Positions 8,181 to 17,355 of a stretch of 64,000 nucleotides of DNA are shown in pieces (position 1 is the stretch's first letter; every line of letters starts with the position of its first letter). Where the stretch lies: positions 124,001 through 188,000 of the forward strand of contig NZ_QLLY01000005.1 in the NCBI RefSeq assembly GCF_003259365.1, read 5' to 3'. The notes below the pieces were generated by a model. That model saw only the letters and a program-made list of their open reading frames with translations. It was not told the origin of the DNA and did not search any database. This DNA is from Streptomyces sp. PsTaAH-137. GTDB taxonomy: Bacteria > Actinomycetota > Actinomycetes > Streptomycetales > Streptomycetaceae. The translations under genes were made by a program, and so were the position numbers.

Positions 8181-9847
8181 GCGAGCACAACGGCGCCGCG
8201 GGCGCCCGCCGCACCCACCTGCTGTTCCAGCCGGACGTGGCGAAGCTGCTCACCGAGGACTACGCGTGGGTGACGCAGGTCGACGGGCCGCAGTTCGCCC
8301 GGATCCTCGACCAGATGCGGTCCACCCGCAGCGAGGCCATGGCGATGCGCGCGCTGCACGCCTTCGCGCTGCGCCGCGGTGTCCAGGATCTGGTGGAGCT
8401 GGCCGACGGGTTCGACGCCCGCGACGCGGTCATGATCATGGCGACGGCGGCGCTGGCCCGGCCGGTCAGCGAGGCCGCCGAACTGGCGATGCTCCAGCAG
8501 GAGATGGAGGCGGGCCGGGCCAGCGCGCCGATCACCGCGAGCATCGTGCACGACGTCGCCTGCCAGCGCACCGCGTTCGACGTGGCGGTCTTCGTGCGGG
8601 TCGTCCGTGACCGGTATCCGCAGCTCGCGGACGGGACGGTGGCGGTGTTCGGCGGTCCCGACTCGGGCCGCACCAACCTCGACAAGGCGCTGCTGCACAC
8701 CGCGCTGCTCGACGAGAAGTGCCCGGACCAGGCCGACCAGCTCCTCAGGCTGACGCTGCGCGTCGTCGCCGCTCACGCGCCCGGCGGCCCGGAGGGGCAG
8801 GGCGAGGAGATCGCCGACCTCGCGGGCGCGTTCCTCCACCTGAGTCCGCACGGGCAGATCCTGGAGACCTGGGCGCAGACGCAGTTGAGCGCGGCCGACG
8901 CCAAGCAGGTGGACCGGGCGCGCAAGCTCATCGCCCGGCTGATCGCCCGCCGCGGCACGGGCCACGACGCGCTGGCCGCCCACATCGGCCGCACCGCGCA
9001 ACCGCGTGACGTGGTCAAACTCTGCGCGCTGCTGACCCGCGAGGAGGAGTCGCCCGCCAAGTCCGAGCTGCTGCGCCGGCACGCGGCCGGACAGCCGAAC
9101 GTCCAGGGACTGGCCAAGCTGGTGTCGCTCTGGCACCGGGACCCGGTGCTCACGGCCGGGACGCGTGAGCTGCTGGCCGACATCGTGACCGTGCCCGCGG
9201 GACCGGACGCCGTGCCGCGCTCCCTCGATGTCCTCGCGCAGCTGTGCGACTGGCTGAACGAGGAGGAGGGCGGCGACCAGACCTGTGTGGCGCTGCTGTG
9301 CCACATCGCCGCGGTGCAGGTGCGCGGGCGCTCCGGGGACGAACTGACCGAGCTGCTGAACCGCATCACGCGCAACCGCGAGCGGACCCGGGCCGCGCAC
9401 GAGGTGGGCCGCCAGCTCGCCGTCGCCGTGATGGAACCGGGCGCCGACCGGGAGTGGTTCGTCGACTGCCTGGTCGTGCTTCAGGGGAGCCGGCACGCCG
9501 AGGCGGTGGGGGCCGCCTGCCGTGAGCTGTCCGACCCCTCGGCGTCGCAGGGGGCGGACGCGCTGCTCGTCGCCGCCGTCGCCCGGCTGCTGCACGTCGC
9601 CGGTCTGGAGAACGCGGCCTGGACCCTGCTCGAACGGTTCCTGGAGAACGAGCAGTTGGTGCAGGCGTCCGACGTGCTGTGCGTGGTGCGGGGCGTGCTC
9701 GCGATCCCGCTGCCCGACGCGGAGCTGCTGCTGCGCGCCACGGTGGGCCGCTGGTCGGACGTGCGGCACCGCGACGAGGCGGTCGACACGCTGCGCGCGG
9801 AGGGCCTCGGCCCGCAGGCCGACTGGATCGTCAAGTCTCTGCGCTGA
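8177..9847 (+). CDS. Large helical protein of unknown family, third gene of the caspase module
   Basis: A 556-residue protein starting at GTG 8177, overlapping the caspase stop by four bases. I recognise no known domain. Composition and spacing suggest all-alpha structure with irregular helical repeats: many Leu/Ala-rich segments such as MAMRALHAFALRRGVQDLVELADG, KALLHTALLDEKCPDQADQLLRL and DVVKLCALLTREEE. No TM segments, signal peptide or NTPase motifs are visible. Its coupling to a caspase and an EACC1-like protein suggests a sensor, scaffold or caspase target. Its last 17 bases overlap the end of the convergent permease gene. I cannot assign a molecular function. Confidence 0.75.
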   Translation: MSEHNGAAGARRTHLLFQPDVAKLLTEDYAWVTQVDGPQFARILDQMRSTRSEAMAMRALHAFALRRGVQDLVELADGFDARDAVMIMATAALARPVSEAAELAMLQQEMEAGRASAPITASIVHDVACQRTAFDVAVFVRVVRDRYPQLADGTVAVFGGPDSGRTNLDKALLHTALLDEKCPDQADQLLRLTLRVVAAHAPGGPEGQGEEIADLAGAFLHLSPHGQILETWAQTQLSAADAKQVDRARKLIARLIARRGTGHDALAAHIGRTAQPRDVVKLCALLTREEESPAKSELLRRHAAGQPNVQGLAKLVSLWHRDPVLTAGTRELLADIVTVPAGPDAVPRSLDVLAQLCDWLNEEEGGDQTCVALLCHIAAVQVRGRSGDELTELLNRITRNRERTRAAHEVGRQLAVAVMEPGADREWFVDCLVVLQGSRHAEAVGAACRELSDPSASQGADALLVAAVARLLHVAGLENAAWTLLERFLENEQLVQASDVLCVVRGVLAIPLPDAELLLRATVGRWSDVRHRDEAVDTLRAEGLGPQADWIVKSLR

Positions 9848-11609
9848 CCCGCGGGCGCGGTGCCTCGCCCTGGTGCGGCAGGGTGGGTTTGACGCGGTCC
9901 ATGTAGCGGCGGGCGGCCCGCACGAGCAGCGGGAAGACCAGGACGGCCGCCAGCACGGAGACCGCGCGCGTGAGCGGCGCCGTGTGCTCGCCGAACAGTG
10001 CGCGCAGCCCGGTGCAGCCGACGAGTACGCCGATGTAGCCGACCAGCAACAGCAGCGGCGGCACCGCGGGATCGCCGCGCCGGGTGAACCGGGACACGTG
10101 CTCGCGGGCGTCGTAGTGGCGCAACACCCGCCCGATGTACGGCAGATCGCGCACGGCGAGCCAGGGCAGCGCGAGCAGCAGCGCCGCCCCGGTGCCCACG
10201 CCCGCCATGCCCCGCCAGACGTCCGCCCAGCCCGCCTCGTGGATGACCACGGCGACCGCCACGAACCCGGCGTAGGCCAGGCACCAGCGGACCGCCTTGC
10301 GCAGCCCGGTCGCGTCGGTGCCGGGCAGCGCGACGAGCACGACGCCCGGCATGGCGTAGACGACCATGATCGGGACGCTGTTGAGGGCGACCAGTTGCTC
10401 CCAGTTGCCGCGCACGAGGGCGAGGGTGGTCAGGCCGATGACGAGGTTGACGATGAGGATCATCCAGTACGCGTCGATCTCGGCCCCGCGGAACTTGAAG
10501 GAGGCCCGGCGCGCGGTCTGCAGTCCGCGGTGGGTGAGGTGGGCGCGGCTGAGGGCCGCGACCTCGCGGGTGAGGGCGTGGGTGAAGACGATGCCGGAGC
10601 CCATCGGGGACAGCACGGCGTTGAGCCGGATCAGCCAGGCCAGCCAGCTCATCGAGGCGGCGGTGGCGAACTGGGCGTAGGGCGACTGGAGCAGGTCCGC
10701 GGCGAGCGCGCCGCAGTGCCGGGCGAACACGTACTGCAAGGCGGTGTAGAGGGCGACGGCGCCGACCAGGGTGCCGTAGACCGCCCAGCGCAGCCGGGCC
10801 GCCTCCCCCATGCCGCGGCGCTTGATGTTGCCCGCGAAGTCCAGGGGCGCCTGGAAGCCGATGTACGCGTAGATGATGCCGCCGCCGAGCACCACGTACA
10901 GCGCCGAGAAGTGTCCGGCCTGGCCGCGCAGCTGGTCGGCGCCGCCCGACTGACCGCTCAGGTACCAGGCGTCGCCGGGCGCGCAGGAGCCGATGGTGTC
11001 GGTCGCGGCGAAGGTGAGGCAGACGACGATGAGCAGCGGGACGAGCACCTTGATCACGGTGAGGAACAGGTTCAGCCGTATCAGCCGCCGGGCGGGCAGC
11101 AGGTTGAAGCCGACGACCACGATCATCAGGAGTACCGCGCACAGGGCGCCGGTGAGCGACAGGTCGTTGGCCCGGTCCATGCCGAGGGGCAGCCCGGCCA
11201 CGTCGGCGCCGACGTGGCCGCTGCGCAGCAGGGAGGGGAACCAGTGGGCGAGGCCGCGCACCATGGCGGCGGCCTCGCTGGCCGGGTTCACGGCGTAGAC
11301 GATCCACAGGGCCGCGGCCACGACGGTGGCCACGAGCGGCCCGGCGGCCTGGAGCGGCAGGAAGATCAGCCCGCCGGTCTTGGGCGCGGCGATGCCCAGC
11401 TCGACCATCACGGCGGCGATCAGCAGCATCACGGCGCCGCCGATCACCCAGGCCCACACGGCGTCCTCGCCCGCCGCCCAGTGGGCCTGCCCCGCCGCGA
11501 GGAGCCAGCCCGAGCCGACGACACCGCCGGCGGCGAGTCCCACCAGATCGAGAACGGACAGCCGCCGCCCCTCGTCCACGTCCTGCGCCGAAGCAGTCCG
11601 GGCATGCAT
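9831..11609 (-). CDS. APC-superfamily amino acid permease
   Basis: A 592-residue polytopic membrane protein with about 12-13 TM segments. The first-helix signature (LSVLDLVGLAAGGVVGSGWL) fits amino-acid/polyamine/organocation transporters, and GFQAPLDFAGNIKR lies in the middle helices. It is longer than typical APC permeases, with a C-terminal extension of two further TM segments and a basic tail. ATG 11609 is chosen because GGAGGGAG lies nine bases upstream; an in-frame TTG three codons earlier is less likely. It converges with, and overlaps by 17 bp, the third gene of the caspase module. The substrate is not deducible. Confidence 0.9.
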   Translation of the reverse strand: MHARTASAQDVDEGRRLSVLDLVGLAAGGVVGSGWLLAAGQAHWAAGEDAVWAWVIGGAVMLLIAAVMVELGIAAPKTGGLIFLPLQAAGPLVATVVAAALWIVYAVNPASEAAAMVRGLAHWFPSLLRSGHVGADVAGLPLGMDRANDLSLTGALCAVLLMIVVVGFNLLPARRLIRLNLFLTVIKVLVPLLIVVCLTFAATDTIGSCAPGDAWYLSGQSGGADQLRGQAGHFSALYVVLGGGIIYAYIGFQAPLDFAGNIKRRGMGEAARLRWAVYGTLVGAVALYTALQYVFARHCGALAADLLQSPYAQFATAASMSWLAWLIRLNAVLSPMGSGIVFTHALTREVAALSRAHLTHRGLQTARRASFKFRGAEIDAYWMILIVNLVIGLTTLALVRGNWEQLVALNSVPIMVVYAMPGVVLVALPGTDATGLRKAVRWCLAYAGFVAVAVVIHEAGWADVWRGMAGVGTGAALLLALPWLAVRDLPYIGRVLRHYDAREHVSRFTRRGDPAVPPLLLLVGYIGVLVGCTGLRALFGEHTAPLTRAVSVLAAVLVFPLLVRAARRYMDRVKPTLPHQGEAPRPRVSAET

Positions 11610-11760
11610 GTGACCCAACTCCCTCCCCCGTCCCTGGAGTTGTAGCTGGCCAGGCTATCCCCGTCGCGGTACGGGCGTCAGATGAACGGCACAACGATCC
11701 GTGCACGCCACCCGGCGCGTCTCACCCGCTATGCACCATAAGTACAGATATGCATGGTTC

Positions 11761-14652
11761 ATGACCTTGTTGGTCCTCGCACACTTCGCCGTCGCGCTCT
11801 GCGCCGCACCGCTGGTCCGCAGAGCGGGCCCGCGCGCCTTCCTCGTGCTCGCCCTGCCGCCCCTGGCGGCGCTCTGCTGGGCGCTCTCCCGGTGGGGCGA
11901 CGTGGCGTCGGGGCGGCCGAGCACCGAGACCTGGTCCTGGATCGGGGCGTACGACGTCGAGGCCGCGTTCCGGCTCGACGCGCTGTCGCTCGTGATGGTG
12001 CTGCTGGCGGCCGGGATCGGGGCGCTGGTGCTGGTGTACTGCGCCGGTTACTTCCGGCCCGGCACCCGCCAGTTGGGCCAGTTCGGCGGGAACCTCCTCG
12101 CGTTCGCGGGCGCGATGCTCGGCCTGGTCCTGGCCGACGATCTGATGATCCTCTATCTGTTCTGGGAGTTGACGACCGTCCTGTCGTTCCTGCTCATCGG
12201 GTACGACAGCGAGAAGCGCGGCAGCCGCCGCTCGGCGCTCCAGGCGCTGACCGTCACGGCGGCGGGCGGGCTCGCGATGTTCGTCGGGTTCCTGATGCTC
12301 GGGAAACTCGCGGGGACCTACCGCATCTCGCGGATCGTCGAGGCGCCGCCCGCGCCGAGCGCCGCGCTCACCGTGGCCGTGGTGCTGATCCTGTGCGGGG
12401 CGCTGGCCAAGTCGGCGGTGTGGCCGCTGAGTCTGTGGCTGCCCAACGCGATGGCCGCGCCCACCCCGGTCAGCGCCTATCTGCACGCGGCGGCGATGGT
12501 CAAGGCGGGCGTCTACCTGGTCGCGCGGCTCGCCCCGGCCCTCTCGGACGTCACGCCGTGGCGGCCGGTGCTGCTGACCCTCGGCACGGCGACGATGCTG
12601 CTCGCCGGCTGGCGTGCGCTGCGGCTCAACGACATCAAGATCGTGCTCGCCTACGGGACCGTCAGCCAGCTGGGGTTCCTCGTCGTGCTCGCGGGCGCCG
12701 GGACGTACGACACCGCGCTCGCGGCCGTCGCGATGATCCTGGGCCACGCGCTGTTCAAGGCCCCGCTGTTCCTCGTCACCGGCATCGTCGACCACGCGGC
12801 GGGCACCCGCGATCTGCGGCGCCTCTCCGGCGTGGGGCGGTCGCTGCCGTGGGTGTGCGCGGTCGCCGTCGTGTCCGGGGCGTCGATGGCCGCGCTTCCG
12901 CCGCTGCTCGGCTTCGCCGCGAAGGAGGCCGCGTTCGACGCGCTGGCGCACGGCGGCACCGGCGAGCGGTGGTCCCTCGCGCTGATCGTCGTCGGCTCCG
13001 CGCTCACCACCGCGTACACCCTGCGCTTCCTGTGGGGCGCCTTCGCACGCAAGCCCGGCGTCGCCGACACCCCGGTGCACCGGGTCGGCGCGGGGCTGCT
13101 CGTCCCGCCCGCGCTGCTCGCGCTCGGCAGTCTCGTGTTCGGCCCCGGCATCGGCCTGTTGGCCGGGCTCTTCGAGGAGTACGCGCACGCCTACCCAGTG
13201 CCCGAGCACCCCTACCACCTCGCGCTGTGGCACGGCTTCGGGCTCGCGCTCGGTCTGTCGGCACTCGCCTGGGCGGGCGGCGCCGCGCTGTTCCTCGCGC
13301 GGGAGCCGGTGGTGCGGCTCGGCCGGCGGCTCGCCTGGCCCAAGGCCGACGAGGTGTTCGGCCGGATCGTCCTCGGCCTGGAACGCTCGTCCCTCCAGGT
13401 GACGGGCTCGGTGCAGAAGGGCTCGCTGCCCGCGTACGTGGCCACGGTCCTCGCGGTCATGCTCGCCGGGCTCGTCGCGGTCCTCGCCACCGACCTGCCC
13501 TGGGCCGGCACCCCCGCGCCCCGCGTGTGGGACTCCCCGTGGCAGGCCGGTGTCGGCGCGCTGACCTGCGCCTGCGCCCTGATGTGCCTGCTGGTGCAGC
13601 GACGGATGAAGGCCGCCGTGCTCGCGGGCCTCACCGGGTACGGCACGGCCGCGCTGTACATCGTGCAGGGCGCCCCCGATCTCGCGCTCACCCAGTTCGG
13701 CGTGGAGACCGTGTCGACGGTGGTGCTCGTGCTCGTCCTGCGGCGCCTTCCGGTGTTCTTCGGCGACTCCCAGAAGATCCGCCGCCGCCTGACGGGCGTG
13801 CTGCTCGCGCTGGGCAGCGGCGCCGTGGTGGCCTGCGCGGTGTGGCTCGCGGCGGGCGCGCGCACCGCGGAACCGGCCGGGGCCGCGATGACCGAGGAGA
13901 CCGCGCACCACGGCCTGAAGGACGTCGTCGCGACGATCCTCGTGGACTACCGGGCCTGGGACACGATGGGCGAGTCCGCCGTCCTCGCGGTCGCGGTGCT
14001 CGGCGTGACCAGCCTGCTCTACGTGCACCGCAGGCAGGGCCGGGCGGCCTCGCCCCCGACCCGGCTGCCGGGCGGGGTGACGGCGTGGTCGCTGGCCACG
14101 TCCCGGCTCCGGGTGCCCGCCAAGTACCGGCAGGGCGCGCCGGAGCGCAGCTGGCTGGTGGCCGGGGACACGCTCGCGCCCGAGCACCGGTCGGTGGTCT
14201 TCGAGGTGGTGGCCCGACTGGTCTTCCACCCGATCCTGATGCTGTCCGTGTATCTGCTGCTGTGCGCGGAGAACCTGCCGGGCGGCGGCTTCGTCGGCGG
14301 CCTGGTCGCCGGGGTCGCGCTGACCATCCGTTACCTCGCGGGTGGCCGACACGAGTTGGCGGCCGCGGCCCCGGTGCACCCGGGCTTCTTCACCGGCCTC
14401 GGCCTCGCCCTGTCGACCGGGGTCGCCCTCGTGGGTCTCGCCGACGGGACCGTGCTGCACGCCTGGACCTGGCACGGGCATCTGCCGCTGATCGGCGACT
14501 GGCACGCGGGCACCGCCGTCCTGTTCGACCTCGGCGTGTATCTGCTGGTGCTGGGCGTGGTGCTCGACGTCGTCCGCGCCCTCGGCTCCAAGATCGACCA
14601 GCAGACCGAGTACAGGGCGGGTCTCGCGCTCGCCGGTGAGGAGCGCCGGTGA
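11761..14652 (+). CDS. mrpA: Na+(K+)/H+ antiporter subunit MrpA with fused MrpB domain
   Basis: About 963 residues and over 20 TM helices. The N-terminal two-thirds is the NuoL-like proton-translocating module (LILCGALAKSAVWPLSLWLP, SAYLHAAAMVKAGVYL). The central part carries the MrpA-specific domain (TGYGTAALYIVQGAPDLALTQFGVETV). The last ~150 residues (FHPILMLSVYLLLCAENLPGG) are an MrpB/MnhB domain, explaining the absence of a separate mrpB. Mrp complexes exchange cytoplasmic Na+ or K+ for protons and support pH and salt homeostasis. Upstream in-frame starts exist at 11701 and 11731. ATG 11761 immediately precedes the first TM helix, but no ribosome-binding site is visible, so the start is uncertain. 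First gene of a GTGA-coupled operon. Confidence 0.9.
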   Translation: MTLLVLAHFAVALCAAPLVRRAGPRAFLVLALPPLAALCWALSRWGDVASGRPSTETWSWIGAYDVEAAFRLDALSLVMVLLAAGIGALVLVYCAGYFRPGTRQLGQFGGNLLAFAGAMLGLVLADDLMILYLFWELTTVLSFLLIGYDSEKRGSRRSALQALTVTAAGGLAMFVGFLMLGKLAGTYRISRIVEAPPAPSAALTVAVVLILCGALAKSAVWPLSLWLPNAMAAPTPVSAYLHAAAMVKAGVYLVARLAPALSDVTPWRPVLLTLGTATMLLAGWRALRLNDIKIVLAYGTVSQLGFLVVLAGAGTYDTALAAVAMILGHALFKAPLFLVTGIVDHAAGTRDLRRLSGVGRSLPWVCAVAVVSGASMAALPPLLGFAAKEAAFDALAHGGTGERWSLALIVVGSALTTAYTLRFLWGAFARKPGVADTPVHRVGAGLLVPPALLALGSLVFGPGIGLLAGLFEEYAHAYPVPEHPYHLALWHGFGLALGLSALAWAGGAALFLAREPVVRLGRRLAWPKADEVFGRIVLGLERSSLQVTGSVQKGSLPAYVATVLAVMLAGLVAVLATDLPWAGTPAPRVWDSPWQAGVGALTCACALMCLLVQRRMKAAVLAGLTGYGTAALYIVQGAPDLALTQFGVETVSTVVLVLVLRRLPVFFGDSQKIRRRLTGVLLALGSGAVVACAVWLAAGARTAEPAGAAMTEETAHHGLKDVVATILVDYRAWDTMGESAVLAVAVLGVTSLLYVHRRQGRAASPPTRLPGGVTAWSLATSRLRVPAKYRQGAPERSWLVAGDTLAPEHRSVVFEVVARLVFHPILMLSVYLLLCAENLPGGGFVGGLVAGVALTIRYLAGGRHELAAAAPVHPGFFTGLGLALSTGVALVGLADGTVLHAWTWHGHLPLIGDWHAGTAVLFDLGVYLLVLGVVLDVVRALGSKIDQQTEYRAGLALAGEERR

Positions 14653-15194
14653 CCGTCAGTGCGACCCTGCTGGTCTGCGGCATCGTGCTGGTCGCCGCGG
14701 GCGGGATGCTGATCCTGACCCGCAGTCTGACGCGGGTGCTGATCGGCATCATCGTGTGCGGCAACGGCGTCAATCTCTTCGTCCTCGCCTCGGCCGGGCG
14801 GGCGGGCCTTCCCCCGCTGCTGTACCCGGGTGTCTCGCACGCCCGGGTGACCGATCCGCTGCCGCAGGCCATCGTGCTGACCGCCGTCGTGATCACGCTC
14901 GCCACCACGGCGTTCGTGCTCGCGATGGCCTACCGCAGCAGCCAGTTGACCGGTTCGGACTTCGTGCCGGACGACATCGCCGACCGGCGCGTGGTGCTGC
15001 GCGCCCAGATCGCCGAGGAACGCCACGAGCTGCGCGAGCAGCACCGCGAGGAGGGCAAGCGGGCCTGGCGCGAGGAACGCCGCGAGCAGCGCCACCGGAT
15101 CCGCGCGGACCGTGCCTTCCAGGCGCGGGCCCGGGACTCGTCCGGCGACCTGTGGGACGACGTGCTCGGCACCGATCCGGAGGAGACCCGGTGA
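14649..15194 (+). CDS. mrpC: Mrp antiporter subunit C (NuoK-like) with charged C-terminal extension
   Basis: A 181-residue protein. The first ~97 residues form the three-TM NuoK-like MrpC subunit (LLVCGIVLVAAGGMLILTRSLTRVLIGIIVCGNGVNL, DPLPQAIVLTAVVI). The remaining ~75 residues are an unusual, highly charged, probably coiled-coil tail rich in Arg and Glu (EERHELREQHREEGKRAWRE). A typical MrpC is about 110-120 residues, so the tail is extra. GTG 14649 overlaps the mrpA stop in GTGA. The tail may regulate the complex or anchor it to a cytoplasmic partner; that is speculation. Confidence 0.92.
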   Translation: MTVSATLLVCGIVLVAAGGMLILTRSLTRVLIGIIVCGNGVNLFVLASAGRAGLPPLLYPGVSHARVTDPLPQAIVLTAVVITLATTAFVLAMAYRSSQLTGSDFVPDDIADRRVVLRAQIAEERHELREQHREEGKRAWREERREQRHRIRADRAFQARARDSSGDLWDDVLGTDPEETR

Positions 15195-16777
15195 ACGCTC
15201 TCGTTCCGCTGCCCGTCGTCATGCCGCTCACGGTGTGCGGCCTGAGTCTGTTCATCGGGCCCCGGCTGCGCTGGCTGCACCGGCTGATCACCGTCGGGGT
15301 GCTCGCCGGGGTCGTCGCCGTCGACCTGGTGCTGCTCGTCGAGTCCGACCGGATCGGCCCGCTCGTGGTGCATCTCGGCGACTTCGGGCCGCCGCTGGGC
15401 GTGACCCTGGTCGCCGACCGGCTGGCCGCGCTGATGCTGACCGTGTCCGGCGCCGTCACCCTCATCGTCCTGGTGTACGCGATGGGCCAGGACATGGCCG
15501 ACCGCGAGGAGAACGCGCCGCTGGCCGTCTTCCACCCGGCGTACCTGGTGCTGGTGTCCGGGGTGTCGCTCACCTTCCTCGCGGGCGACCTCGTCAATCT
15601 CTACGTCGGCTTCGAGATCATGCTGATGGCCAGCTTCGTGCTGCTGACGGTGGGCGCCACCGAGCCGCGCATCCGCGCCGGTTCGACCTATGTCGTGGTC
15701 TCTCTGGTCTCCTCCCTGGTGTTCCTGGCCGGAGTGGCCGTGACGTACGCGGCGGCGGGCACCGTGAACTTCGCTCAGCTCGCCGTGCGGCTGCCCGAAC
15801 TCCCGCTCGGTGTACGGACCATGGCCGAGGTGCTGCTGCTCACCGTGTTCGGGGTGAAGGCCGCCGCGTTCCCGGTCGCGGCCTGGCTGCCGGACTCGTA
15901 TCCGACGGCGCCCGCGCCGGTGACGGCGGTCTTCGCGGGCCTGCTCACCAAGGTCGGCGTGTACTCGATGATCCGCGCCGAGACGCTGCTCTTCCCCGGG
16001 AACCGGCTGTCGGCCGTCCTGATGGCGGTGGCGTTCGCGTCCATGGTCATCGGCATCATCGGCGCGGTCGCCCAGACCGACCTGAAGCGGCTGCTGTCGT
16101 TCACGCTGGTCAGCCACATCGGCTTCATGCTGTTCGGGCTCGCGCTCGGCAGCCGGGGCGGCATCGGCGGCGCGATCGTGTACACGGCCCACCACATCAC
16201 CGTGCAGACGACGCTGTTCCTGGCGGCGGGGCTGCTGGAGAAGCGGTACGGGACCACGGAGCTGACCCGGCTCGGCGGTGCGGCCAGAACGGCCCCGCTG
16301 CTGGCCGCCCTGTGGTTCGTGCCCGCGATGAACCTCGCCGGGATCCCGCCCCTGTCCGGCTTCATCGGCAAGCTGGGGCTGATGCGCGCGGGCGCGGCGG
16401 ACGGCGGCGCCTGGGCGTACGTCCTGCTCGCGGGCGCGGCGGTGACGAGTCTGCTGACGCTGTACGTGATGGTGAAGGTCTGGAACCTGGCGTTCTGGCG
16501 GGGGCCCGCGACGACCGAACTCCCCGTGGAGGGCGATGTCCTGGAGGAGAGCGACGATCCCGACTCGGATCCCGAGGAGGGCTCGGGACCGATGACGAAG
16601 ACCGTCGTGCGCACCACCGCCCGGATCCCGCGCGTGATGACGGCGGCGACCGCGGCGGCCGTCGCCCTCGGCCTCTCCTACACCGTGCTCGCCACCCCGC
16701 TCACCGGCCTGGCCGACCGCTCGGCCGCCGAACTCCTCGCCCGTACCCCCTACGTCAAGGCGGTGCTCGGACCGTGA
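15191..16777 (+). CDS. mrpD: Mrp antiporter subunit D (NuoN/NuoM-like)
   Basis: A 528-residue proton-translocating subunit homologous to complex I NuoM/NuoN, with about 14 TM helices. Recognisable features are DLVNLYVGFEIMLMASF, the conserved ion-channel helix FGVKAAAFPVAAWLPDSYPTAPAPVTAVFAGLLTKVGVY and LLSFTLVSHIGFMLFG. A short acidic cytoplasmic segment (GDVLEESDDPDSDPEEGSG) precedes the last helix. GTG 15191 overlaps the mrpC stop by four bases. It works with MrpA to form the antiport pathway of the Mrp complex. Confidence 0.94.
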   Translation: MNALVPLPVVMPLTVCGLSLFIGPRLRWLHRLITVGVLAGVVAVDLVLLVESDRIGPLVVHLGDFGPPLGVTLVADRLAALMLTVSGAVTLIVLVYAMGQDMADREENAPLAVFHPAYLVLVSGVSLTFLAGDLVNLYVGFEIMLMASFVLLTVGATEPRIRAGSTYVVVSLVSSLVFLAGVAVTYAAAGTVNFAQLAVRLPELPLGVRTMAEVLLLTVFGVKAAAFPVAAWLPDSYPTAPAPVTAVFAGLLTKVGVYSMIRAETLLFPGNRLSAVLMAVAFASMVIGIIGAVAQTDLKRLLSFTLVSHIGFMLFGLALGSRGGIGGAIVYTAHHITVQTTLFLAAGLLEKRYGTTELTRLGGAARTAPLLAALWFVPAMNLAGIPPLSGFIGKLGLMRAGAADGGAWAYVLLAGAAVTSLLTLYVMVKVWNLAFWRGPATTELPVEGDVLEESDDPDSDPEEGSGPMTKTVVRTTARIPRVMTAATAAAVALGLSYTVLATPLTGLADRSAAELLARTPYVKAVLGP

Positions 16778-17355
16778 ACTCCCCCGCTCTCGCGGCGCGC
16801 CGGCGCCGCCTCGACTGGCCGCTGATCGCGTGGCTGACCGTCATCTGGATGCTGCTGTGGTCGGGCCTCACCTGGGGCAACCTCATCAGCGGTGTCGTGG
16901 TCGCGGTCATCCTGTGCCTGGCGTTCCCGCTGCCGGCCGTCGACCTCGATCTGCGGCTGCGTCCGCGCGGCATTCTGCGGCTCGCCGGATATCTGCTGGT
17001 CGACATGGTGACGTCCAGCGTCGTCGTGACCCGGCACGCGCTGACGGGGCGCCGTCGTCCGGCCGCCGTGCTGCGGGTTCGGTTGCGCTGCCGTACGGAT
17101 CTGATGATCGCGGCGACCGCCGTCGCCGTCTCCAGCGTGCCGGGCGGCGCCCTCGTCGAGGTCAACGCCGCGACGGCCACCCTGTACCTGCACGTGAGCG
17201 ACGCCGACGACCCGGCGACGGCACCCCGCTCGCGCCGCGACGTGTGGCGCCTGGAGGCCCTGGTCGTACGGGCCTTCGGTACGCGCGAGGAGATCGCCCG
17301 GATCGCGGCGGACCCCGATCCGTCCTCCCCCACCGGAAAGGAGAGCGGCTCGTGA
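16774..17355 (+). CDS. mrpE: Mrp antiporter subunit E
   Basis: A 193-residue MrpE subunit with two or three TM helices near the N-terminus (LIAWLTVIWMLLWSGLTWGNLISGVVVAVILCLAF) and a cytoplasmic C-terminal domain containing the family segment TDLMIAATAVAVSSVPGGALVEVN. GTG 16774 overlaps the mrpD stop, and its own stop overlaps the mrpF start. MrpE is a structural subunit needed for assembly of the antiporter. Confidence 0.92.
   Translation: MNSPALAARRRRLDWPLIAWLTVIWMLLWSGLTWGNLISGVVVAVILCLAFPLPAVDLDLRLRPRGILRLAGYLLVDMVTSSVVVTRHALTGRRRPAAVLRVRLRCRTDLMIAATAVAVSSVPGGALVEVNAATATLYLHVSDADDPATAPRSRRDVWRLEALVVRAFGTREEIARIAADPDPSSPTGKESGS

Noticed and set aside
11722-14505. A 927-codon open frame antisense to mrpA
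   Set aside because: The translation is Gln/Arg/His/Gly-rich low complexity with no hydrophobic or motif pattern, while mrpA on the other strand is unmistakable.
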